This document shows positions 33,771-40,560 of a stretch of DNA of 40,560 bases, in pieces. How positions within the stretch are numbered: the stretch's first letter is position 1; every line of letters starts with the position of its first letter. Where the stretch lies: the NCBI GenBank assembly GCA_022448005.1, contig JAKUTK010000046.1:1-40560 (forward strand), in the 5' to 3' direction. Both the position numbers and the translations under genes were made by a program. Under the pieces are notes generated by a model. It was not told where the DNA came from. It was given only the letters and a program-made list of their open reading frames with translations, and ran no database searches. This DNA is from Pseudomonas sp. (GTDB lineage Bacteria > Pseudomonadota > Gammaproteobacteria > Pseudomonadales > Pseudomonadaceae).

Positions 33771-34226
33771 ATGCAAATGTCCTATTGGCGCTTTGCAGCC
33801 ATGATCGGTACCTCAACGCTGGTTATGTTCGGCTTGATGTATCTGAATACTTTCGCGTTTGAGCATGTTTTTTGGAGCGAAACACGTGCCTGGATGGCGC
33901 TGGTAATGGGCGCTGTCATGGCTGTAATAATGCTCAGTTTTATGTTGAGCATGTATAAAAGCACTAAAGTCAATATCGCCATTTATCTCGGAAGTGTCCT
34001 GGTTTTCATGTTGGCGTTATGGCTGGTTAGAAGCCAGGCCACAATTGGCGATGCCGAATACATGAAGGCGATGATTCCACATCACTCTATTGCGATCATG
34101 ACGAGCGAGCGAGCGCAAATCACTGACCAGCGGGTTCGTAAACTTGCGGATGAAATAATCGAGGCGCAGCGACGGGAGATATCTGAGATGAAGTATTTAA
34201 TTAACGATCTCGAGAGGGTCGACTGA
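33771..34226 (+). CDS. DUF305 membrane protein
   Basis: 151 residues, three hydrophobic N-terminal spans (to about residue 85), then the DUF305 motif YMKAMIPHHSIAIMTSERA with its His pair, a possible metal site. DUF305 proteins recur in copper and silver resistance loci; their function is not established. It overlaps the next gene by one base (TGATG). Confidence 0.85.
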   Translation: MQMSYWRFAAMIGTSTLVMFGLMYLNTFAFEHVFWSETRAWMALVMGAVMAVIMLSFMLSMYKSTKVNIAIYLGSVLVFMLALWLVRSQATIGDAEYMKAMIPHHSIAIMTSERAQITDQRVRKLADEIIEAQRREISEMKYLINDLERVD

Positions 34227-34792
34227 TGCATGATCGCGAGCGCTGTATCTCCGGTGCGCACTTCACCAGGGTGCTTCCGCCGATCATATTTGCCCTGCTG
34301 TCAGCCTGTGGTGACCCAGCACCGGGAGAAGGTATGGAACAGGCACCGATGCCAGACCCTATGCCTGAACTGCTAGGTGCCAGGGAGGCAGTTCAGTCGC
34401 CGGATATACCTACCATTGATCCGCAAACGCTCGAAGCAGCCGAAGTCCGTAAAGTGCTAGGCAGCGGGTCGTATTGTAGTTTCTCATACACCGTTGAAAG
34501 CCCACCGGTTGTGGCTTTCAGTGAGCCGGGCCAAATCAAAACGGCCGATAAAGGGCTAGTCAAAATACATGGGCGGTTGGTGGCGCTGTCTGCGCAGAGC
34601 ATCAAGCCAGGAATTATTTATTTAACAGCCGAAGGAATGAAGCTCGAGGTTAGCATTGCAGAACCGCCCGGGCAGGGCGACGCGAACACTGTGCAACATC
34701 GCGAAGCCGACATGCACTTCGAGCTCGAGCAAGGGCTGCGTATCGGCTACCGCGGCTGGTACAGCTGCACCGCCACCACGGTGCCCCGATGA
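34226..34792 (+). CDS. lipoprotein of unknown function in the copper locus
   Basis: 188 residues. Lipobox LLSAC with Cys28, followed by an acidic and Pro/Met-rich linker (EGMEQAPMPDPMPELLG) and a beta-rich domain (SYCSFSYTVESPPVVAF). I do not recognise the domain. Start at ATG 34226 overlaps the DUF305 stop; the polar 17-residue leader before the hydrophobic stretch is long, so a later start cannot be excluded. Context suggests an envelope role under copper stress. Confidence 0.72.
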   Translation: MHDRERCISGAHFTRVLPPIIFALLSACGDPAPGEGMEQAPMPDPMPELLGAREAVQSPDIPTIDPQTLEAAEVRKVLGSGSYCSFSYTVESPPVVAFSEPGQIKTADKGLVKIHGRLVALSAQSIKPGIIYLTAEGMKLEVSIAEPPGQGDANTVQHREADMHFELEQGLRIGYRGWYSCTATTVPR

Positions 34793-34797
34793 GCTCC

Positions 34798-34825
34798 ATG
34801 GATTGCCAGCACTGGCATAATCCAT
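34798..34825 (+). terminator. hairpin at the end of the copper locus
   Basis: ATGGAT (34798-34803) pairs with ATCCAT (34820-34825), with an inner GCCA/TGGC stem. It lies 6 bases after the lipoprotein gene. Only a short T-rich stretch follows. Confidence 0.4.
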
Positions 34826-35245
34826 CGGGCAAATCGTCCTTTCTGTTATTGACCAGCGGCTGCTAATGAAAGCTTTAGCGTAAAATATAACGTCAAGTTA
34901 GGCCGGCAGCGGTCGCAAAAGCTACGCTTGGCAACCGGGTCTGCCCAGCTGGACATTGCGCTTGCCTAGCTTCCAAGCGCTGTGAATGTGCTCCGCCACC
35001 TAACGCAGTGCTACCCACGTCTTCGAGGTGGTAAACCTCTTCTGAGGTGTACTAAGTAGAATCTTGTTCACCACCGGTATGTCACAGCGAGATTCAGGCG
35101 GCCTGCATTTCTATCAGTAGTGGATCGGTTCGTCCGGGGCCGGCAAGGTGGCAGCCTGTACGGTCTGATCGAACCGTACCGTCAGATCATGTCCTTGAGT
35201 GGAGGGATGCCTGGACACCATACAGCTGTGCCCGGCGGATATGTA
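34826..35245. other. gap between copper locus and nuo operon
   Basis: A perfect 7-base inverted repeat GTACGGT/ACCGTAC (35158-35179) is the only notable structure. It lies downstream of nuoN and could help end that transcript, though no T-run is seen. No coding frame or transposase remnant is recognisable. Confidence 0.4.
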
Positions 35246-36682
35246 TCAGAGGTATCCCGACCCACCTAGTCCGCTGGCTGCGAAGCTGCCGACGTGCTGT
35301 AGCGCATTGACCAGCAGCTCGATGCAGAGCCCTCCCAGCAGTAGCAGGATGCCCACCGACCACATGACGATCCAGCTGAAGCCCTCGAGACGGTGTACGG
35401 CAGCGGCAGGCCGATTAAAAACCATGATGCCGGCGACTCTCAGGTAATAGAACAGCGAGACTGCGGAATTCAGCACCGCGATCAATGCCAGCCAGCCGAA
35501 ACCGCCTTCAAGCGTGGTCCGGTACAATAGGAACTTGCCAAAAAAGCCAACCAGTGGCGGAATGCCGACCAACGACAGCAGCGCCACCGTTAGTACGAGC
35601 GCAGGCCCCGGCGCCGCACGAGCCAGGCCGGCGTAATCGTCCAGTGCCGTCCGCCCGCGCAGCTGGATCACCACGCTGAATGCGGCCAGATTGGCGACTG
35701 CGTAGGTCAGCAGAAACATCAGCAGCGAGGGCAGGGCGTCAGGGCTGGTTTGTATCACTGCCACTGCCATGAGTGCGAAGCCGGACTGTGCGACCGCCGA
35801 CCAACCCAGCAGGCGGCGCACGTCCCGCTGCCACAACGCCGCCAGGTTACCCAGGGTCATGGTGATGGCAGCGAGCAAGGCGATCAGCATCGTCACCTCG
35901 GGGGAGGGAGGCAGCAAGGTGACGAAGCGTGCCAGCGCGACCGCCGCACCGATTTTCGGTATTACTGTGAGAAACGCCGCCGCGGGTGCCGGCGACGCCT
36001 GCGCGACATCCGGCATCCAGGCATGGGCAGGAAACGCGGCGAGCTTGAACGTCAGGCCGATGACGATGCAGCCGGTAGCGACTAGCAGCGGCAGCCCGTC
36101 GACTCCTTGTGCCAGGCGGGCGGCAATCTCTGGATAGCCGGTGTCGCCGGTCAAGCCGAACAGCCAGACCACGCCGATGCAGAGCAACGTGTTGGTCAGC
36201 GCCCCGATCAGAAAATACTTCATGCCCGCTTCGAGTGCCGGAGCGAAGCCTCGATGGAACGCTGCCAGCGGATAGCTCGCCGCCGAAGACAGCAGCATGC
36301 CGACCAACAGCTCCATGCTGTCGCTGGCCGAGGCAAGCATGATCACGCCGAGCAGGGAGAACAGCAGCAGCGCATAGAATTCGCCGTGCCGGTGATCCTG
36401 CGCAAACCAGCGGGGCGACAAGGCCACCACCACCGCCACGGCTGCGAGCATGATCAGCTTCGCCGCGATAGCCGGCCCGTCCAGCGCCCACACACCGGAA
36501 AAGGTCAGCCGCGCGGGCTGTCCCCATTGCGCCAGAGCGAACCCGGCCGAGCAGGTGATCGCCAGCAGAGCAAGCCCAGCCATCCAGCCCAGCCGCCGCT
36601 GGGGCAAAAACGACGAAGCGAGGACGATCGCCACTGCGCCCAGCAGCAGGCAAATCTCCGGTAACAGGTCGCCGACTGGCAT
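35246..36682 (-). CDS. nuoN: NuoN, complex I membrane subunit
   Basis: 478 residues with about 14 spans; antiporter-like core (GMKYFLIGALTNTLLCIGVVWLFG, FKLAAFPAHAWMPDVAQASPAP with the conserved Lys and His region). Proton-pumping subunit of NADH:quinone oxidoreductase. ATG 36682 shares a base with the nuoM stop (TGATG). Last gene of the operon. Confidence 0.93.
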   Translation of the reverse strand: MPVGDLLPEICLLLGAVAIVLASSFLPQRRLGWMAGLALLAITCSAGFALAQWGQPARLTFSGVWALDGPAIAAKLIMLAAVAVVVALSPRWFAQDHRHGEFYALLLFSLLGVIMLASASDSMELLVGMLLSSAASYPLAAFHRGFAPALEAGMKYFLIGALTNTLLCIGVVWLFGLTGDTGYPEIAARLAQGVDGLPLLVATGCIVIGLTFKLAAFPAHAWMPDVAQASPAPAAAFLTVIPKIGAAVALARFVTLLPPSPEVTMLIALLAAITMTLGNLAALWQRDVRRLLGWSAVAQSGFALMAVAVIQTSPDALPSLLMFLLTYAVANLAAFSVVIQLRGRTALDDYAGLARAAPGPALVLTVALLSLVGIPPLVGFFGKFLLYRTTLEGGFGWLALIAVLNSAVSLFYYLRVAGIMVFNRPAAAVHRLEGFSWIVMWSVGILLLLGGLCIELLVNALQHVGSFAASGLGGSGYL

Positions 36683-38169
36683 CAGCGTGTGCCCACCAGC
36701 CAGCCGGCGCTGGCTTCGATAACGCTGAGCAGAAACTGCGGTGCGACGCCGATGATCACGAAGGCGGCCGCGAGTGCCCCGAGCACCAGCCATTCGCGGC
36801 GGTCGAGGTCAGTGAAGCCGCTCCACCGCTGCGGCAGTTCACCGAAGAACAGCTGTTGCAGCGTCTGCAGGAACAGCGCGGCGGTGATCAGGATGCCGAA
36901 GATGCCGATCACCGCGAGCCAGGGATAGACCGCGAAGGTGCCCGCGAAAACGTGGAATTCCGCAACGAACCCAGCCAGACCCGGCAAGCCGAGGCTGGCG
37001 AAGGCGGCCAGCACGGCGAAGCCGGTGAGCAGCGGCGCTCGTTTGGCCAGGCCGCCGTATTGCGCCATCTCGTATTCGCCGGTGCGCTGCCAGAACGAGC
37101 CGCAGATCAGGAACAGGCTGCCGGTGATCAGACCGTGGGCGACCATCTCCACGGTCGCGCCGATCAGCGCCAGTTGCCGCGCCGCCTCGTTGCCGCTGAG
37201 CAGCGTGCCGGCGACGGCGATGCCGAGCACTGTGTAACCCATGTGATTGATCGAGGTGTAGGCGATCCGCCGCTTGAGGTTGCGCTGGCCGAGCGCCACC
37301 GACGCGCCGTAAATGATCGACAGCACCGCAACCAGCGCGATGACCCAGGCATAGGCGGCAAAGGTTTCACGCATCATCGCGAAGGGGATGCGCACGATGC
37401 CGAAGGTGCCCATTTTCAGTAGCACACCGGCGAGGATCGCCGAGGCCGGCGCCGGAGCGTCGACGTGCGCCTGTGGCAGCCAGGTGTGCACCGGCACCAG
37501 CGGCGTTTTGATCGCCAATCCGATCATCAAACCGAGAAATACCAGCCCGGCCGGAATGGCCGAATTGGTCATCGGTTGTTCGGCGATCAACACGCGCATA
37601 TCGAAAGTGTGCGGCATGACCGACAGGTACAAACCGATGAACGCGAGCAGCATCAGCAGTGAGCCGCAGAATGTATAGAGGAAGAACTTAAGCGCTGAGA
37701 CCTGGCGCTCGCCGTGGCCCCAGCGACCGATGAGGAAAAACATTCCGACCAGCGACAGATCGAAGAACACGTAGAACAACAGCAAGTCGAGCGCGAGGAA
37801 CACACCCAGCGACACCCCCTGGAGGAATAGCAGCCAGGCGTAGTAATGCGCGGCACGGTTCTTCGTGTCCACCGGGTAGACGATGCTGGCAACAAACACC
37901 AGCGCGCTCATGGCCGCGACCGCCAGCGCGATGCCGTCGACGCCGAGGCGCCAGGCCATGCCGAGCCCCGGCACCCAGGGGACTTCCTCGATCAGCTGAA
38001 ACAGCTCGCCCGACGGCTCGAAACGCGTCCAGGCCAGGCACAGGCAGAGCAGCGAAAGCAAAGCCATGAGGGTGGCGAAGGTCCGAGCGGAAACTTCGCC
38101 CCAGCGGGGGATCACGGCGAGGGCCAGCGCACCCAGCAGGGGCAAACCGACGGCGGCGGTGAGGATCAA
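36682..38169 (-). CDS. nuoM: NuoM, complex I membrane subunit, TTG start
   Basis: 495 residues. Antiporter-like subunit with LVPVHTWLPQAHVDAPAPASAILAGVLLKMGTFG (quinone oxidoreductase core) and RRIAYTSINHMGYTVLG. The start is TTG 38169: AGGAGG sits 6 bases before it and TTGA overlaps the nuoL stop by four bases. The longer frame to 38283 lies inside nuoL and is rejected. Confidence 0.93.
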   Translation of the reverse strand: MILTAAVGLPLLGALALAVIPRWGEVSARTFATLMALLSLLCLCLAWTRFEPSGELFQLIEEVPWVPGLGMAWRLGVDGIALAVAAMSALVFVASIVYPVDTKNRAAHYYAWLLFLQGVSLGVFLALDLLLFYVFFDLSLVGMFFLIGRWGHGERQVSALKFFLYTFCGSLLMLLAFIGLYLSVMPHTFDMRVLIAEQPMTNSAIPAGLVFLGLMIGLAIKTPLVPVHTWLPQAHVDAPAPASAILAGVLLKMGTFGIVRIPFAMMRETFAAYAWVIALVAVLSIIYGASVALGQRNLKRRIAYTSINHMGYTVLGIAVAGTLLSGNEAARQLALIGATVEMVAHGLITGSLFLICGSFWQRTGEYEMAQYGGLAKRAPLLTGFAVLAAFASLGLPGLAGFVAEFHVFAGTFAVYPWLAVIGIFGILITAALFLQTLQQLFFGELPQRWSGFTDLDRREWLVLGALAAAFVIIGVAPQFLLSVIEASAGWLVGTR

Positions 38170-40106
38170 GGCAGGCCTCCTATTGCGAGTATGAGAAACA
38201 CCGCAGCCAGTCCGACAGCAATGCCCGTGTAGTAGTGGTGCATCTGGCCGCTCTGCAGCTGCCGGGTGCGTTGGCCGAGCCATCCGGTGACTTGCGCAAC
38301 GGTATCGACGAGGCCATTGAACAGCGCTTCGCCGCGACGGTTGCCGAAGCTGGCAAACCAGGCGCCGAAACGGGCAGTCAGACGAATACCGCCGTCTACG
38401 GCCCGGTCATCGAAGCGACCGAGGCGGTTGGAAAAGGCGCGATAGCTGGCCATCCGCTGGATACCGGCATCTACGATCCGATCATCGAAGCGCGCCAGTG
38501 CGTAGCTGATGTTCATTAGCCTGCTCGCAGTGCGCCCGGCGACGGTTGGAATGCCCAGCCAATCGCTGACCGTTACAAAACGGCGGTTAGCTTCATCGCG
38601 GTTAGCCCAGTGCCTGCGGACTGCAAGGGCACCGAGCAGGATGCCAAGCGCCACGAACAGCAGCGAACCAAGGATTTCCCATTTCTTGCTGGGCGGCATT
38701 TCAATGCCCAAACGGTCGGAAAGCGTTTCGGCGAAGCCGGGCCACCAGAGCAGCGACAATGCCAGCGTGCCCCCGGCGAGCACGTATAGCGCTAGCGCCT
38801 CTGGCGGGGTATGGCCCGGACCGCGTGCGCGCGGAGGTGTGAAGTCGAACGCCGCCGGGCCGTACGCCATCCACTGAAAGCGTGTTGCATAGAGCGCGCT
38901 GAGTGCGCCTGCCAGCATGGCGATCAGTGCCAGCCAAGCCGCATGATGGCTCGCGGCACCTATCAGTTGCTCCTTGCTCCAGGCGCCGCCTAGCGGGGGG
39001 ACGCCCGCCAATGCCAGGCTGCTGAGCAGCGTTGCCAGGGCGATGCCAGGCAATTTTCGACCCAGGCGCATATCGCCAAGCGAATAACTGCCGACATGGT
39101 GCTCGGCGATCCCGGCGGCGAGAAACAAACCGGCTTTGAAAAACGCGTGCGTGACGAAGTGCAGCAGCGCCGCACCGGGATAGCCGGCGCCTACCGCCAG
39201 CCACATCAATCCGTAGTGCGACGACGTCGAGGCTGCCAGAAGCTTTTTTGCATGGCCTTGAAGACTGGCGACCACGCCACCGGCCAGCGCCGTCGCCAGT
39301 CCGAGCCCAATCGCCAGGGGGGCGAACCAGGCGACGGCATCCAGAGTTTGATGCAGACGAATGAGTAAGTAGACGCCAGCGGCCACCATGGTTGCCGCGT
39401 GCAGCAGCGCGGAAACCGGTGTCGGCCCGGACATGGCAGCAAACAGCCAGGGCGAAAACGGCAGCTGTGCCGACTTGGCGGCGCAGGCGAGCAGAATGCC
39501 GCCAACAAATACATGCAGCGGAGTACCGTCGAGCTGCGCCAGTTCGACGAAGTCGAACGAACCGGTACCGGCAAAGGCCGCGCCTGCCGCGATATACAGC
39601 CCCAGATCACCGAAGCGGGTCACCAGAAACGCCCAGGCTGCATCCCGCACGGTACGGTCGCTTGGCCAGTGATGGGCTATGAGCGCCCAGGACAGCGCGC
39701 CGACAAGCTCCCAGGCTATGAGCAAAGTCAACAGGTCGGCGGCCAGCACCAGCAATTCCATCGCGCCTACAAAAGCCAGCAGCAAGGCGATAAGTCGAGC
39801 GAGCGCGGTTCCGCTCGATGCCTCGGCTTCGTGATAGGCGCTGTAGAGGAGAATTGGCGCGGCCACTAGCGGCACGATCAGGGCAAATACGCCGCCAGCT
39901 GGCGACAGTGCTGCTGACAACACGACCTGTGCACTCCAGCGGTAGCTGCCGCTCCAGTCACCAATGACCGCAGCCCAAGCAAGCCCGAAAGTACCAAGTA
40001 CGATGGCTGCCGATGCCCAGCCCAGCAGCGCCGGTCCGCCGCGCCGGCCCAGGCCATACAGCACCGGCGCGGCGAGCAGCGGAATCAGCGCGACTAGCCA
40101 GAGCAT
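38166..40106 (-). CDS. nuoL: NuoL, complex I membrane subunit
   Basis: 646 residues. Core motif SGPTPVSALLHAATMVAAGVYLLIR and HFVTHAFFKAGLFLAAG are canonical NuoL. The C-terminus includes the lateral-helix part with a doubled motif: RFDDRIVDAGI (residues 539-549) and RFDDRAVDGGI (564-574). The N-terminus (MLWLVALIPLLAAPVLYGLG) is unlike the NuoL I know from Pseudomonas aeruginosa, suggesting a second type of complex I. Overlaps nuoK by one base and nuoM by four. Confidence 0.93.
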   Translation of the reverse strand: MLWLVALIPLLAAPVLYGLGRRGGPALLGWASAAIVLGTFGLAWAAVIGDWSGSYRWSAQVVLSAALSPAGGVFALIVPLVAAPILLYSAYHEAEASSGTALARLIALLLAFVGAMELLVLAADLLTLLIAWELVGALSWALIAHHWPSDRTVRDAAWAFLVTRFGDLGLYIAAGAAFAGTGSFDFVELAQLDGTPLHVFVGGILLACAAKSAQLPFSPWLFAAMSGPTPVSALLHAATMVAAGVYLLIRLHQTLDAVAWFAPLAIGLGLATALAGGVVASLQGHAKKLLAASTSSHYGLMWLAVGAGYPGAALLHFVTHAFFKAGLFLAAGIAEHHVGSYSLGDMRLGRKLPGIALATLLSSLALAGVPPLGGAWSKEQLIGAASHHAAWLALIAMLAGALSALYATRFQWMAYGPAAFDFTPPRARGPGHTPPEALALYVLAGGTLALSLLWWPGFAETLSDRLGIEMPPSKKWEILGSLLFVALGILLGALAVRRHWANRDEANRRFVTVSDWLGIPTVAGRTASRLMNISYALARFDDRIVDAGIQRMASYRAFSNRLGRFDDRAVDGGIRLTARFGAWFASFGNRRGEALFNGLVDTVAQVTGWLGQRTRQLQSGQMHHYYTGIAVGLAAVFLILAIGGLP

Positions 40107-40411
40107 CAGTGCTTCAACCCATCGAGCGCTTCGGTGGTATCGGCCTGCTTGGCGCGGTACACCGCCACCACCAGGGCGAAGCCCATGGCCATTTCGATCG
40201 CCATCACCGCCATCACCACGATGGTCAGCAACTGGCCCTGTGGCACGCCACCGCCGACCATGGCCCAGAATGCGACCGCCGCGAGCATCACGCCGTTGAG
40301 GATCAGTTCCAGCCCCATCATCAGCATGACGAAGGATTGCTGGGACAGCGCGCCGTACACACCGATGCCAATCAGACCGGCGGCTAGCAGGAGCAGCGTG
40401 GTCAGGGTCAT
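40106..40411 (-). CDS. nuoK: NuoK, complex I membrane subunit
   Basis: 101 residues, three spans, with the conserved Glu in MMGLELILNGVMLA and a second Glu in MAIEMAMGFAL, both involved in proton transfer. Normal length. Stop overlaps the nuoL ATG (TGATG). Confidence 0.95.
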   Translation of the reverse strand: MTLTTLLLLAAGLIGIGVYGALSQQSFVMLMMGLELILNGVMLAAVAFWAMVGGGVPQGQLLTIVVMAVMAIEMAMGFALVVAVYRAKQADTTEALDGLKH

Positions 40412-40432
40412 GGGAACGTCTCCCGGCTGCGC

Positions 40433-40560
40433 TCAGTGTCTGTGCTCATGTTCGCCTCCGTGTGGCTCGTCTTCGCTTTGCTGGTCCTCTTCTTTCTGCC
40501 CGTTGTCCTCATCTTCCTCTTTGGCTGGCATCCCGGCCGGATCACCGCCAGGGTTCAGGC
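40433..40560 (-). CDS. nuoJ: NuoJ, C-terminal end only
   Basis: Open frame on the minus strand from the window edge to TGA 40433-40435, 41 codons: LNPGGDPAGMPAKEED, then a run of Glu, Asp and Gln ending HGGEHEHRH. Position before nuoK identifies it as the nuoJ end. The strongly acidic and His-containing tail is unusual for NuoJ. The body of the gene lies outside. Confidence 0.65.
   Translation of the reverse strand, partial: LNPGGDPAGMPAKEEDEDNGQKEEDQQSEDEPHGGEHEHRH

Noticed and set aside
35750..38232. Long plus-strand frames opposite nuoM and nuoN
   Set aside because: Shadow frames of confirmed nuo genes with low-complexity translations rich in Arg, Gln and His.

Overview
The window is a high-GC gammaproteobacterial chromosome segment, most likely from the Pseudomonas/Stutzerimonas group. 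This is inferred from napEDABC order, the SprT, DnaJ-related and ttcA neighbourhood, a CopR/PtrA-type copper locus, and Acr3-ArsH-GAPDH-ArsJ arsenic genes. I made no database search, so the genus is inference.

Layout. 1-3450: 3' part of a large MshQ-like surface protein gene. 3805-5881 (minus): a META-domain lipoprotein translationally coupled to a zinc-ribbon protein, then a secreted dienelactone-hydrolase-like enzyme. 6076-10191 (minus): the periplasmic nitrate reductase operon napEDABC, with a candidate Anr/Dnr box upstream. 10470-14387: core genes (MFS exporter, SprT-like protein, two Yip1-family membrane proteins, a DnaJ-related protein). 14502-14636: only the first 43 codons of ttcA, cut inside its PP-loop.

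14631 to about 20400 is a visibly AT-rich mobile element. It carries three consecutive overlapping tyrosine recombinase genes and one small coiled-coil protein gene. The rest of ttcA is not in the window. To the right come a frameshifted small exported protein and an arsenic locus (21058-26924): arsC1, arsR, arsC2, acr3, arsH, a tyrosine-phosphatase-like gene, an arsenic-associated GAPDH, and arsJ. arsC1 has an in-frame TGA exactly at the third redox cysteine position. arsJ has two single-base frameshifts.

26937-34792 is a copper locus: copR without a visible copS, a ptrA-like gene, copA, a small Met/His-rich protein, copB, two paralogous membrane-anchored cytochromes c (one with a long His-rich tail), a DUF305 protein and a lipoprotein. 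Four copies of a TTAC-N6-GTAA-type palindrome mark the promoters. Two of them are followed at the same distance by a sigma70-like promoter, and one of these leads only to a strong terminator, suggesting a small RNA. 35246-40560 (minus) is the end of a complex I operon (nuoJ end, nuoK, L, M, N) that differs from the familiar Pseudomonas nuo proteins in its NuoL ends and NuoJ tail.

The observations I rank highest are the recombinase element in the ttcA PP-loop, the TGA in arsC1 (selenocysteine or nonsense mutation), and the putative CopR-driven small RNA.
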